A stretch of 64,000 nt of DNA from Erythrophleum ivorense (taxonomy: Eukaryota > Streptophyta > Magnoliopsida > Fabales > Fabaceae), in contig JAIUCV010000019.1 in assembly GCA_026724425.1 (NCBI GenBank), positions 13,298,119 through 13,362,118 on the forward strand, given 5' to 3'. The notes beneath the pieces were generated by a model. It was not told the DNA's origin. It searched no databases and saw only the letters and a program-made list of their open reading frames with translations. Position numbers and translations under genes: made by a program. This document shows, one piece after another, positions 1 through 12,400 of the stretch. Numbering within the stretch: position 1 is the first letter of the stretch; each line of letters begins with the position of its first letter.

Positions 1-2
1 AT

Positions 3-50
3 CGGTTCAAGAGGGGCCACAAAAATGTGATTGATGAAGCTATTCGATTG
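3..50 (+). pseudogene. Phosphohexomutase exon (partial, enters from left edge)
   Basis: Codons from base 3 read RFKRGHKNVIDEAIRL and then meet a good donor (GTGAGA at 51-56). The exon ends in phase 0, matching the phase-0 start of the next block, where the family sequence continues with NS-GEESH. Intron 1 would be 355 bp (51-405). Confidence 0.65.
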
Positions 51-405
51 GTGAGATGAGCAGTTCTCTATCATAGCTATTTTATAAATAATACGGATAA
101 TTTTTGTCATGTGAGGAAAGCCTTTTATCTCAGTGCTTTACCGCACCATTGTTTGAAATTTGAACCTTATAAATTTTAATTAAATTTATTCCAAAACAAG
201 TCTTAGTACCCATCCCATCTAGTTTTTGCAGCTCATTGGCAAGTAGATAAAATAAGAACGGAAGTTATGCACAAGAAACTTAGCTTCCTCTCTGTATTCT
301 TCATTCTATTGTTTTTTTTTTCTTTTTCCCCATGATTTAACTTGGGATTTCTAATTTTCATGTTATAAGCTAGATATGTGGCTAATGAAGCAATATTGCT
401 GACAG

Positions 406-501
406 AACTCAGTTGGTGAAGAGTCACATCTGGCAATTGAAACCAGTGGACATGGAGCTCTCAAGGAGAATAACTAGCTTGATGATGGTGCATACCTAAT
501 G
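406..501 (+). pseudogene. Phosphohexomutase exon with ETSGHGALKEN loop and in-frame stop
   Basis: After acceptor GACAG (401-405) the frame reads NSVGEESHLAIETSGHGALK, then ENN, then TAG (475-477), then LDDGAYLM. The ExSGH motif contacts the sugar in this enzyme family. The stop sits where relatives carry an aromatic residue, so a TGG-to-TAG change is the simplest explanation. The donor after ATG is GTTGGC, a poor match to GTAAGT, so splicing may also be impaired. Confidence 0.75.
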
Positions 502-1100
502 GTTGGCTTTTATTAAAATTATGTCACCTAGTCAGTCACTGACTATTGAAGAAACTGTCATTTTGGTCCTAAAAAAATGTTAAGTTGCCCCATTTAGTTA
601 TTCCATACATCTTTTGTACATTGCATTTTAAGCATCTAGGGTGTAAGGAAAGGTCAAGTTGAAGTGAATTAAAGCATTTGAACACTTGACTAATAACAAC
701 GGCAGGTCAGGTACCAAGTTGAGAAAACTTTAATATCTTATGAGGACTGAAATGACAGTTTCAATTCACATAGGCATTAAGATATCTATGCAAGAGCTAA
801 CCATCAAAGAACTATTCAATCTAAAAGCTTAACTTGTCAGGGGAAATGGATCCCCTCATGTTGGAGATGCTCATGTTCCCTCATGTTTTCTCTAATGAGA
901 AGATCCATTCCCTCCCCCCCGCCCCCCCAAAAAAAGGGAAAAAAAAAAATCAAGTTTGTGAGTGACATGGAGGAAAATGAGAGATCTTCAACGTGAAGGG
1001 ATTTATATCCATTGTTAGGCCTGAGCCTAAAAGTGATTTCATCTTTCTAACACCCCTTTCTATAAAAGAATTGTTTTACAACATGGCCCAGATTGTTACC
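502..1100. other. Intron-like non-coding stretch with C/A homopolymer tract
   Basis: This is the start of the enlarged intron 2 of the phosphohexomutase relic. It has no coding potential that I can recognise. A C-rich run followed by A-rich runs lies at about 909-950. The last five bases (1096-1100, TTACC) are the left target duplication of the solo LTR that follows. Confidence 0.5.
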
Positions 1101-4100
1101 TATAACACCATAATCTCCTGGCCCTTTTCCTTACATTTATAGTGTTGTACTTGCTTAGCTACATGCACTCCAAAGAAAAAACAATATATTTAATGGTATT
1201 ATTTTGGTTTACGTAGAGTTTTAAAAATCCATCTTAAGCTCTGTGGATCCCGTGAACTCGTCAATCTCATCCTCTAGTCATAATCCATTCATACAAGTCA
1301 TAAACAACATAAAACATCACATACAACTCAAGTTAGAAGCCACACATTAGAAAAATTAAAAGTTGGTCTCGGGTTCAACTTTCTAAATTTCTTACATCAA
1401 CTTTGGAAAATCATAATTAATTTTAGAAAAATTGAAATCAAGCAAATGATAACTTTTTGGAAAGCCTTGAATGTTAAGCACAGTTAAAAATCATTCCAGA
1501 CCATAAAAATATCAACTGAATGATGAATGATAATAGAATAGCAACAAAGGTCCAACTATCCAAGTTTGCTATCACAAGTTTCTGATATAAACTTCAAAAA
1601 TGTATAACTAATTCTAGAAAACTTAAAATTTAGAAAAACATACCATTGTAAAAATATGTGGATGTCTACTTTCGAGTAAAAATAGTTCCAGATCAAGAGA
1701 ATGATATCTAACTCACAAAAATTGATATAATAATACTAGAGGTTAGGCTACATTATTGGTACTATCATGCAATTTTAAAAATTTGGTTCTCCCTCTATAG
1801 AGCTCCAAATGGGGTAATCTTAATGGATATGGAAAGATTATAATGTTTAGTTTATACTTATAAAATTTCATAAGTATTGGACATCATTTGTCTCACAGAT
1901 AACATAGAGGAAGAAACTAACCAAATGAACAATGATGATACCAATTCTATCAAATTTTTCCAATTTTGAAAAACCATAATAAATTTTCTAGAGCTTCAAA
2001 TTAGGTGTTCTTTGGCTTTGTGATAAGCTTTAGAGGAGACCTACTTGTTGGCAAAATTTCATTAAAAAACTCACTCAATTGGTTAAATTTTGGTCCAACA
2101 CTTAATTTGGTCAATTTTGGTATTCTAAATAGTTTAAAATGGTGTCAAATTGCTTCCCAGATCACCTATGGCCACTTGGGTGCATCCAAAACCACATTTG
2201 CAACCTAGGGAGACATGCCATTTGGTTCAAAATATCATGGAACTCATTTTCACTATGCTACTTGCTATCATACACATGGGAATCACATCACATATGGGCT
2301 CTTTGGTGGCAAAATCATACATACTCATTTATATGCTCCCAAAACCATTACATACATCATATTCACATACATTTAAGTGTGTTCAAGTATATACATCATA
2401 TATACATCTCATAGTTACAATTCTTGACATCAAAATATATTTACAAAACTTATTTCTCTATACATATATCAAAGTTTTGCTTTTTATGTTTGTTGGCTTC
2501 CATTCCTTTGCTTACTTGGCTTACCTAGACATGGTTAAATATTGGAGAAGGAAGAATGAGATTCTAAGAATTTTAATAGTTCTTGACCCTTTCAAACATA
2601 TATAATGAACACATTTTCAAGTCAAAGAATGCATGCATGAAGATTAGACTACTAGTAATCATACATAAAACAATTTTCATGTTCAAGAAGCTCATACATG
2701 TCATATATTGGCTCTTAAGGGCATTGGTTTGGTTGCACCTCCTTTCCTTAGGACTTTTGGATTTGCCTCACCCATTTTCAAGGGATTTTTGACTAAGCCT
2801 TACTCTTCTTAAGACAATTTAACTTTGTCTCACTCAATCCTAAGGACTTTTGGCTCATTTTCACCCTTGCTATGGGACTTTTGGCTTCACTAAACCCATT
2901 TAATGCAAAACACATTCAAAAGATACATTTGATGCATATAATGGTACCATGACATGTAGGAAATAGCTGTACACTTTTCTCATAGCATAAACATACATAC
3001 ACACATTCGATGATAAGAAAACAACCAAGAATGTATGAGAAAAGATTAAAGAGCTACCTTTAGAACAAATTACAAGTCTTTCTCTTGATTATTCTTCCCT
3101 TCTCAAGGTCATACACTTGCAAGTGGGTGGAGTTTGATTCCTTTGGCCTAGACACATCAAATAGGATATCATTACATCATGGAAGCAAACTCTAGCATTA
3201 CACACATTAGGGAAGCCTACTTCCTCTTATGGCTCAATTATGGCTCCATTCAAGACTTAAAGAAGCAATTGTGATAATACTTGTTCTTGGCCCCATTTTC
3301 TCCCTCAATCTATGACTCTTGACTCCATTTAGGCTCCTTGGAGCCATCACACAATCATTTTGAGGAGCCTAGCTATATGTTGCTTCATTATGTCAAATTA
3401 TGGAGCCTATCACTCCATCTCTTAATCTATGGTTTCTAAATTTTTCCTAAGGCTTCCTTTGAGGTTCTTCCATCATATTTAATCCTAATCTAAGCTTAGA
3501 AAAATTTAAAACACTTCTAGGTCCTCCAAGCTCTCTGGGCCGAGACATGCATGGTGTTTAGAGTCCATGGAGTTTGTCTTATTTTCTTGAAGGAACAGGC
3601 ACTTGGGAGGATTCCTAAGGATCTTAGGAACTTAATTAAAATCTCACATAAGCTAGAATATCCTTGGAGAAATTCAGATTTTGCTATACATCTAAGAATC
3701 CTTAGCTTTACTATCTTGAATTCCAATGGTTTTCCTTTAGGTTTCATTGCATTTACTAGCTTCCTATAGTCTAAAACTTAGGTTTCTTGCTTGCTTTTGA
3801 TCAGAATTTACTCCCTCCTAATTGCTCTCCACTTGGCCGAACCAACACACACAAGAACAAGGAGGAGGAAGCAACAAAAACAAGAAGATTTACCTTGATT
3901 CCTTAGCTTCTTTAAGAGCTTTTGCACTTGGTATGAGCTCCTCCTTGAAGCTATAATTTTTTTGCTCTACACCAGATACAAAATAGCCCCATATCATTCA
4001 CCAAAACCATAGAAATAGAGGGAAGAAGGAGGAGAACAAAGTTACTAAAGGAAAAATTAAGAAAAACCTTCACTTTCCTTACCTTTCCTTGAAATTTTTC

Positions 4101-4715
4101 TTCCTTTTCTTCCTCCCTCTTGTGTTTCTCTCCCTCCTAGTCTCCCTCTCTATTTTGGGTAGAACAATAGGTCAGTTAGATGAAAGGAGGATGGGATGCC
4201 ACTTATAAGAAGCAAATTAAAAGGAATTTGTTCATTAAAAATGTCTGTTATGTCCCTTTGCTTGACTAATTCATTTTAGACTCATTTTAGTTCCTTTTTG
4301 AGAACCATCTTTTCCATTATAAAATTTAGGTCTTCTAATTTATAAAATAGTTTTAGAATCACTCAATTTAAATTAAAAATCTTCTCAAATGAAAAGGTCA
4401 AAGTTTGGATCAACCGACGTTTAAAAATATACATCGAAGGGGGTTTGAACCAGTCCAGTGGTTCCTATGATTTTTAGGGCCTCTGAAAACCCTGAAAAAC
4501 TTAATTTTTTCATTTAAAAAGCCCTCCTATGAGTTTTCCAAAAAGTGCTCATATTTACAAAAAATACCATTATGCAAGGCATTAAGTCTCAAATCCTCAT
4601 TTTCTATTATTTAAAATTTTATTCTAATTTTAGTTGGCCTCAACTCATGCATTTCAGAGGACTTGCTTTTAAAACTAGCTTATTTTCATCATTTTTCATA
4701 AAACTAGATAGTACA
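1101..4715 (-). mobile_element. Solo LTR, Tekay-type family (copy 1)
   Basis: The LTR is displayed in antisense from TATAACACC (TG decayed to TA) to GATAGTACA. It is flanked by perfect 5-bp duplications TTACC at 1096-1100 and 4716-4720. Its 3,615-bp length and order of internal landmarks match the LTRs of the full-length element at 25098-37249. Landmarks, in sense order from the right, are U3, a TATAA-like box near 4183, donor AAG/GTAAGG near 4078, donor CAAG/GTAAAT near 3890, the GAAGCAA stem-loop region (3240-3420) and the CAAAAGTC minisatellite (2750-2890). No gag-pol is left, so it is a solo LTR produced by LTR-LTR recombination. It sits inside the phosphohexomutase intron. Confidence 0.88.
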
Positions 4716-4720
4716 TTACC

Positions 4721-5545
4721 TGGACAAGATGTTGAGTCCCTTGTTGATTGGTTGCACTACCATCAAACCACATGATGTCATATATGTGTGTGTGTAATTA
4801 ATTAATGAATTAATTCATATATTTAAGTTGAATTTAATTTACATGTTTTTTTATATATTTAGCATATAAAGTTGTATAATTTAGATATATTTCAATTTGT
4901 GAAATAATTATGATACATTAATAAAATATAAAAGTATAATATATTTAGTATATTAAACTTGTATACATATTATTTTATAGATTTACATATTAAGCTTTAT
5001 TTAAGTATGTAAAATGTTATCATGTTTTATGAAGATGCTTTCAATAAGATGACTTAAGGCTTGTAGTGGCAGACTAATTGCCTTGAATGCTAGGCATACT
5101 AGGAACGAATACGCTAAAAATCAATGATGTGGCATTATTTTAAGGCATACATAACTATATAAGTTGCCTACTAGTTTTCAAGAATTGGCACTAGTTATTG
5201 GTTCACTTTGGTAGTTGGGTTTAAAGGCTGAAACAATTTTCTGAAGTAACTAGACTAGACACCTGACTAGTTCTTAGTTAAACTGGCCGATTCGATTAGT
5301 GTCTCAAAACACTCTATGAACATTTGGTGAGGTTGAAACATGGACCAAGTACATATCACAGAAAATAAATTATTAATGAATGATTCTTTACTTAAACTAC
5401 AACTATTGTTGTGAACTTCAATCCCCATTGGATGAGTAGTCCATGTATTATTAGATGTTCATATTTAAAAGTTAATGAAGAGTAAAAGATATGTCAAAAA
5501 CCCATGGTATTTATTAATTCAAAGTTTGGTAGAACCTAATGGAAG
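4721..5545. other. AT-rich intergenic/intronic DNA, no gene seen
   Basis: This is very AT-rich sequence between a solo LTR and the 3' end of a degraded gypsy element. I see no exon-like block, RNA gene or repeat boundary in it. Confidence 0.4.
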
Positions 5546-6003
5546 TGTTAGAGACTTTCAAACTAGAAATAACTCAGGGAACTTCACTTATATATATATA
5601 TATATATAATTAAACCCACCAATATAGTTAGTAAATAGAAAATACTAATGGTGACAAGGCAAATCACTGCAAACCACACAATTAGAATAAGAGACAACAA
5701 CATATAAATACCCATAATTAGAATAAAATGATAAACTAATATTACCTAGCTTTTGCAAGGCTAGAGTCTCTCCCAAGCCACCCTTCCTTTTAGATTTTTT
5801 TTGCCCTCATTCTTTTCTCGTTGTGATGGCTCTTTATAACCTACTAGCCAATAGTTTTTCATTTGTCCATTGCTCTCCTGCACGTCCATTATTGTCAGAG
5901 TTTGTTGCTCTTTTGTCTACTTTCTTTTTTTTTTGTCTTCATTTGGCTTCTCCTAGAATAAGCTTTTGAGGTTGAGTTAGCCTTTGGGCTAGTAAGCCCA
6001 TCA
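5546..6003 (-). repeat. Probable 3' LTR of the Reina-like element
   Basis: In sense the sequence after the purine tract (TTAAGGAGGGTAT, displayed at 6004-6016) begins TGATGGGCTTACTAG and could end at TCTCTAACA (5546), giving about 458 bp. The internal end is well supported by the tract. The outer end is a guess from a TG dinucleotide, because the second LTR is missing and cannot be compared. Confidence 0.4.
5589..5608. repeat. (TA)10 microsatellite
   Basis: Ten uninterrupted TA units lie within the probable LTR of the Reina-like element. Confidence 0.9.
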
Positions 6004-6016
6004 ATACCCTCCTTAA

Positions 6017-6140
6017 CTAGTTTAACCTTGTTCTCAAGGTTAAAATATGAAAATTATTGATTGATGACTTCAAAATCTTCCTAAGTATCCTCAAACTTAG
6101 GAAGTTCAGTCCACTTAATGAGCGTTTTGCTATCCATTAG
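6017..6140 (-). pseudogene. Chromodomain of the Reina-like element, with Trp-to-stop
   Basis: The minus strand reads LIKWTELPKFEDT, a stop, then EDFEVIN and later YFNLENKVKLVKEG. This matches the chromodomain found after integrase in plant chromoviruses, which binds methylated histone tails and steers integration. The stop (displayed CTA at 6081-6083) replaces the conserved Trp of the TWE motif. A second stop lies a few codons on. Confidence 0.75.
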
Positions 6141-6299
6141 TTAAGGTTCTGATTTTCATAGCTGCCACTAGTTGCACTTGCTACTCCAAGTCTTCGGACA
6201 AGACTGAGGAAATTTCTTGAGCATGTACAATAGGTTGTAAAGACCATTTTAGCTATGAAATGTGGAAGACATGGTAAATTTTGGTGGTGGCCAAAAGCT

Positions 6300-6838
6300 T
6301 TAAGTGATAGGCCACCTTTTTATGTTAGTTATGATTTTGTAGGGTCCATAGAACCTAGGACTAAGTTTCTCATTCACTCTTCTTGCTAATGACTTCAGCT
6401 TGTATGGTCTAATTTTTAAATACATCGAGTCACTGACATTGACATTCAACTCCCTTCTATGTTGGTCCACTTTAGCCTTCATCCTTGCTTGTGCTTTCTC
6501 TAAATGCTCCTTCAATTCTGTTAAGATCAAAGTCCTAGCCTTAATATGTTCTTTAACACCCTCCACTAAGGAATAAGCATCCTTCATCTTGAATAAGGTG
6601 GGAAGGTCATGTCCATACAAGGCTCTAGATGGTGTCATTCTTGCTAATCCCTTATAACTAGTGTTAAAGCAGTGTTCTGCCCATGCAAGCCATTTAATTT
6701 TGACCACTGTTTAGACTTATCCCCTATAAAACAATGGAGATAAGTTTCAAGGCTTCTATTGACCACCTTAGTTTGCCCTTTTGTTTCATAATGGTAACCT
6801 GAACTATACTTCAATGTAGTTCTTGCCATCTTAAACAA
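6300..6838 (-). pseudogene. Integrase C-terminal half of the Reina-like element
   Basis: Two overlapping frames cover the end of the integrase core and its C-terminal domain. The upper one (6644-6838) has TLKYSSGYHYETKGQTKVVN, a decayed form of the conserved HPQTDGQTE stretch that carries the catalytic Glu region. The lower one (6300-6707) has WAEHCFNTSYK, KAKVDQHRRE and LSPRFYGPYKI, typical of the domain joining integrase to the chromodomain. The frame changes near 6700, so there is at least one indel. Confidence 0.8.
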
Positions 6839-7399
6839 CTCTTTCCAAAATTAGCTTATGAACACCTAGTCCCGGTCTGATACTATGGATTTAAGAAAAC
6901 CATGATGTTTAACCCCTTCTTGAATGAATAGCTCTAATACATCCTTGGCTAAAAAAAGGATGAGAAAGTGGTATAAAATGGGCATACTTGGTGAGCCTAT
7001 CTACCGCCATCATGATAGTGTCAAATTTGTGAGATTTAGAAAGGCTGGTAATGAAATCCATACTAATGTCTTCCTAAACCTATTGAGGAATGGATAGGGG
7101 TTGTAACAATTTGGCTAGACTCATAGCTTGGTATTTATTTCTTTGGCAAACTTCCCATACAGCTACATATTCTTGCATATCATGCTTCATGCCCTCCCAT
7201 TACAAAACTTCAGCCATTCTTTTATAGGTCTATAAGTAGCTTGATTGCCTTCTAATTGGTGATGAGTGAAATTCCTTTGACAAGAGAGGGATTCTACTAG
7301 ATCTTTTTGTAATTTTTAAACAAACTTTAAATAGTAAACACCAATTCTTTAAGCTATAGTTTAGGTTAATGTTCTACCCTATGCTTAGTTGTCTCAAGA

Positions 7400-8746
7400 T
7401 ATGTGATAACTTTTCATCTTGTTGGTCCTACACTTCCAATTATGCATATTGCAACATTGAAAAAGCCTTGAATTCCATGTTTTCTCCCCTTCTTGAGAGC
7501 GCATTGATTACTTGATTTTTAGCCTTATTGATTTTGAGACCTATTTTTATTGATCGAAATCCAAAACCTTTTGTTCCAAAGATATTTTAAGGCCTTTTGG
7601 GCAATTTTTTTTAAATGTTTTGCCAACAAATAATGCCTCTAATTTTTCACTGCAAACACTATTGCCATAAGCTCCTTTTCATAAAATTAACTTTGTCGAG
7701 CTTTAGGACTTAAAACTTGGCTGTAATAGGCAATAGGGCATCCATTTTGAATCAAAATAGTCCCTCTGCCTACCCCAAACATGTCAAACTCAATTTCAAA
7801 TGACTTAGAAAGATGCCAAGACAAGAATTATTGTCATCACTTTTTTTAGGCTATCAAATGCCTTTGAGCCTCATCTGTCCACTTAAAAGCATCTTTCTTA
7901 AGTAAATCAATGAGAGGTGCCACAATTTTGCCATAGTTCTTCACAAATTTATAGAAATAATTAGTTAACCCCAAAAAACTTTCTAGGATTTGAGATCTTC
8001 AGGAATGGGCCATTTTGTCATACTTTCTGGCTTAGTCAAATTTGCTTGAACCCTTTTAGTTGAGATAATATGTCATAAATACTCAAGCTTGGGTTTCCTA
8101 AAAATACACTTTTTTTAGATTTTTAGCCAACTAATGTCTTTTTAGAATTTCTAAAGCAATTTGCAAATAGTTAAGGTGAGTGGAAAAGTTTATGTTGTAT
8201 ACTAGTATGTGATAAAAAAATACCAGTATAAATTTTTAGAGATGTTCCTTAAATATGTCATTCATTAAGAATTGGAAGGTAGAAAGAGCATTAGTCAAAT
8301 CGATTGACATTACCATAAACGTGTAATGGCCCTTATGTGTCCAAAAAGTTGTCTTCTCTTCATCCCTAAGTTGGATGTAAATCTAATAGTACCCGCACTT
8401 TAAATCAAGCTTAAAAAAAAATAGTGGTCTCCTCTAATTCATGTCATAGCTCATCAATTGCAAGAATTGGAAACTTGTCAAGCACAGTTATCTTATTTGT
8501 AGCCCTGAAGTCTACACAAAGTCGCCAACTACCATCCTTCTTTTGTCCTAGCAGAAGGGGACTTGAATGTGAGTATGGGTAGCAATAGGGGCGAAGGTTT
8601 GGTGGTGGGTGACCAGGTTTAATTATTATGGCATGATCTCTTATTCTAATGGGTGGTAATCCCATTAGTTGTTCACTCACAGTGGGGAACTCCTTTAATA
8701 GCGCCTTTATTTCTTCATCCACCTTACACTCTTCTTGCTCTTGCAA
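7400..8746 (-). pseudogene. Reverse transcriptase and RNase H of the Reina-like element
   Basis: At 8444-8746 the minus strand reads LPPIRIRDHAIIIKPGHPPP and KKDGSWRLCVDFRATNKITV, the fingers of a gypsy reverse transcriptase. Between RPYCYPYSH and SSPLLL about 25 residues usual in the family are absent, so part of the fingers is deleted. Further on, FLGLTNYFYKFVKNYGKIVA and LLKKDAFKWTDEAQ mark the connection toward RNase H. Many stops interrupt the rest. Confidence 0.75.
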
Positions 8747-8879
8747 CTATATCTCTCTAAATTCAATCAAGAGTCCTTGACCTCTTTTTACAAAATGTAA
8801 TAGGGGCTTTAAAAAGACTAGAGTTTTTGTCAATGTAGGGTCTCCTTATATGTAGTCTTCCTAGTTTAAACTTCATAGT

Positions 8880-9452
8880 AAGTTGCCCCTAATTAACTCT
8901 CACTTTCTTAAGAGACTTGAGCCATTCAATGCCTAACACCATGTCCACTAAACTCAAAAGGGTAAAATGTTTGTTATATAGTAATTCCCTATAGTTGTAG
9001 AACATAATCCTTGCAAACTCCATCTCCCTTCACTGTATACCTATCTCCCACAATAATTTCATAACTTTTGGTTTTTTGAATGGGTAGAACCAACTTCTCC
9101 ACTAACCCAGAAGAGATGAAATTATGTAATGTCCTACTATTGATTAAGACAAAGATTGACTAACCTTATAATTCTATAAGTAGCTTTATCGTTTTATCTT
9201 TAATAATTCCCATGATAGAGTTCATAGAAACATCTAGCTTAACATTATCACAACCTAGACTTGGAGGGGATATTTAGTGTCTTCCTTGAAGTATACTAGG
9301 GTTTATCTTATTGGTTTTCTTCTTCTTGAGTAAACCTACAACTTTATAAGACTTTTACACAATTTTTTGGCCTCTAATCTCCTGCTAATCTTCGGTGTGG
9401 GGCGTAAGACATTATCAGGTTTAGGTAAGGGAGAAGCAATAGGTGTAGGAAT
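8880..9452 (-). pseudogene. Protease and gag C-terminus of the Reina-like element
   Basis: The minus strand at about 9117-9150 reads LINSRTLHNFIS where the family has an Asp-Ser-Gly active site. The catalytic Asp is Asn and the Gly is Arg, both explained by G-to-A changes. Downstream reads EIIVGDRYTVKGDGVCKDYV, and a decayed form of the usual hydrophobic LG-WL strand follows. The gag remnant to 9452 has no readable zinc knuckle. Confidence 0.6.
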
Positions 9453-12400
9453 TGTAATACCTTAAGTTCATACACCCTATACATAACATTCAAAGTCTTA
9501 CATCCTCATTTATATGGGATTGGTATGCTTTGGTACCCAAAAAACAAGCACATGGACTTCGAATTTGATCATTTTAGCCCACTTAAGACATTCAAACTTA
9601 TCTCAATTCCATTCTACCCATAACATACTCAAACATATCAAAATTAATATACTTGGAGGCACACATTAAGGATCGAGCACCATTTGCAAGACACATACAC
9701 TTTTATCCAATATTACTTATGTAAATGGAGGGCCATAAACCTCATTCTTGGCTTTTGGGCCACGTGGATCTACCAACATCATTTTATATCTATAATATAT
9801 CCATACAAGTTAACAACATCACATTTCATCTAATATATTTTGGATTTGGAACCATGCTTCACCAAAAACCAGAATTTCTCTTGGGTTATAGGGGCAGATT
9901 TATAACATCAACTTTGAAAGATTATAATTAATTTTAGAAAAATCAAAATCAAGCTAATGATAGCTTTCTGAAACGCTTGAATGTCAACCATAAGTGAAAA
10001 ATCACTCCAGACCATAAAACATCTACTAAACCATGAATGACAATAAAATAGCACCAAAGGTCCAACTATCCACATTTGCTGTCACAAGTTTCTGATATAA
10101 ATTTCAAAACTTTATAACTAATTTTAGAGAAATCAAAATCTAATAAACCACACCATTTTGTGGATGTATACTTTTGATAAAAATAGTTCCAAATTAAGGA
10201 AATGCATTTAACTCACGAAAATCGCTGGAACAATACTAGAGGTATGCCTACATTACTGGTACTGACCACCAATTTCAAAAATTCATATCTCTCTTAATAT
10301 AAATCCAAATGAGATGATCTCAAGTGCTACAGAAAAGCTTATCATTCTTAATTTATGGCTGTAAAATTTCATGGGCATTGGATATCAGTTGACTCTTGAA
10401 TGATACAGGAGAAGAAACTGACTATATGAATAGTACATATATCAAATCTAAAATTTTTTCCAACTTTAGAAATTCATAATTTAGTCTCTAGAGCTCCAAA
10501 TAATATGGTTCTTAGCTCAACAAAAATATCTAGATGAGACCTATATTCATGCCAAATTTCATGGGAAAATTCATCCATTTGGTCAATTTTGGGTATAAGG
10601 TGCAAAAGTGGCACTTTTAGATGTCATAAAGGGTCAAAATAATGCCATATGCTCTTTTACTCCAACCATAACCAATTGGGCATGTGTGAATAGTTAAAAT
10701 CAGCATATAAAGGTTGCTCAAGTGGTCCAAATCCTCATACATCTCAAAACCACTTCCTAACTTAAGCTTACATACAAGTATCCTAAGGCATTTAGATGTC
10801 AAACTTTCTCATAAATGCACATATGGTTTCGAAACTCGTTTATTCATCATAAATACATAAATTTACATATTTTCAATCAATTACATCATTCATATATAAT
10901 GTGATTACAACTTTTGACATCAAAATGCTTATTTCCTATTTCCTTTGTCAAAGTGCCATGCTTCAAGGTCTTTGCCTTCTACTCTTTGATCCACTTAACT
11001 CACCTAGACATAATTAGATATGTGGAGGGGAAGAGTGAGATTCAAAGAATCTTATATAGGTTTTAAGCCTTTTAAACAAACATAATAGATGCATGTATAA
11101 GTCAAAGAATGCATGCATGGCTTTCAAGCTACTAGTGAACATATACATAGCCTTTTTTGTGTTCAAGAAACTTCTACATAATATGCATAGGCTCTCAAGG
11201 GCATTGGTTAAGCCTTACCCATTTTTCTTGGGACTTTTGTATTTGTCTCACCCATTTTTAAGGGACTTTTGACTAAGCCTTACTTTTCTTGAGACTTTTG
11301 GCTTTGTCTTACCTAATTCTAAAAACTTCTGGCTTATCTTTACCTTTGCTAAAGGACTTTTGACATCACCATACCTGTTCAAGCCAAACACATTCATATA
11401 ACACATTTCAAGAATATCATGGTATCATAGCATGTAGGAAATAGCTAGAAATATTTCTCATGGCATAAATATACATACACATATCCAAAGACAATAAAAC
11501 ACTTCAGAATACATGAGAGAAAGGTTAGAGAGCTAGAGCAAATGCACACACTTTTCTCTTAGGATTCTTCTCCCTCTTCTTGGCCAAGCCTTGAAACTAG
11601 GTGGCCCTTGGTTCTCTTCACTTAAACACATCAAAAGAGACATAAATTACTCATAGGAGCAAGCTTAAGCTTCTCACAAACTCTATAGAGGCTTGCGTAG
11701 TTCTAAGACACACTTATAGTTCCATAAAGGACCTAATGAAGCAACTATAAAAATTAGGATCTTAGCTCCAATTTCTTCTTCAATATATGACTCTTGACTC
11801 CATTTGAACTCCTTGGAGTCATCACGCATTCATTCTAAGGAACCTAGCTATAAGTTGCTTCTTTATGTCCCATTATGGAGCCTATACCTCTATCTCACAT
11901 TCTATCGCTTCTAAAATTTTTCCAAGGCTTCCTTTGATGCTCTTCCATTCTATTTAGTCTGGTTCTAGCATTGGAACAAATTAAAACACTTCTTAGGTGC
12001 TTAGTATAGCCTAGGTTGAGACATGCTTCTTGTTTAGAGCCCATGGAGTTGTCTTCATTTTCTTAAAGGGGATGGCTTATATAAATCTTCCTAATGGTCT
12101 AAGGGACTCATACCATGTCTTACATAAGATAGAATACCTATAGGTAAAATTAGATTTAAGTATTTGTCTTAAAACCCCAAGATTTTCAATATTGAATTTC
12201 TTTGCTTCCCATTTGATTCCAATAGACTATTCTTAATTCCCACACTCCTAAGCACTTGTATCTTTCTTACTTACATCAGAATTCATCTCCTCCTAGATGG
12301 GCTAAGTCTAACCAAAAATTACCCAAGAGAAAACAACAAAGAAGAAGCAAGATAAGCCATAATTCTTACCTTACTTGCTAGTTTTCTCAAGGTGCTTTGC

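Larger units (their letters stand above)
5546..9452 (-). mobile_element. Degraded Ty3/gypsy chromovirus, Reina-like, 5' end missing
   Basis: On the minus strand the order is gag C-terminus (about 9250-9452), protease (about 8900-9230), reverse transcriptase and RNase H (about 7400-8746), integrase (about 6300-7000) and a C-terminal chromodomain (about 6017-6140). These are followed by a purine-rich tract and a probable LTR beginning TGATGGGC. The domain order and C-terminal chromodomain mark a chromovirus; the Reina-like label is by resemblance only. Every domain carries stops or frameshifts. The element is cut at 9452, where a Tekay-type LTR begins, so its 5' LTR and gag N-terminus are absent. 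It lies in the phosphohexomutase intron. Confidence 0.8.

Noticed and set aside
909..950. C-run followed by A-run, possible retroposon tail or regulatory G-quadruplex
   Set aside because: No retroposon body or target duplication is seen next to it, and the C run is broken; treated as simple low-complexity sequence.
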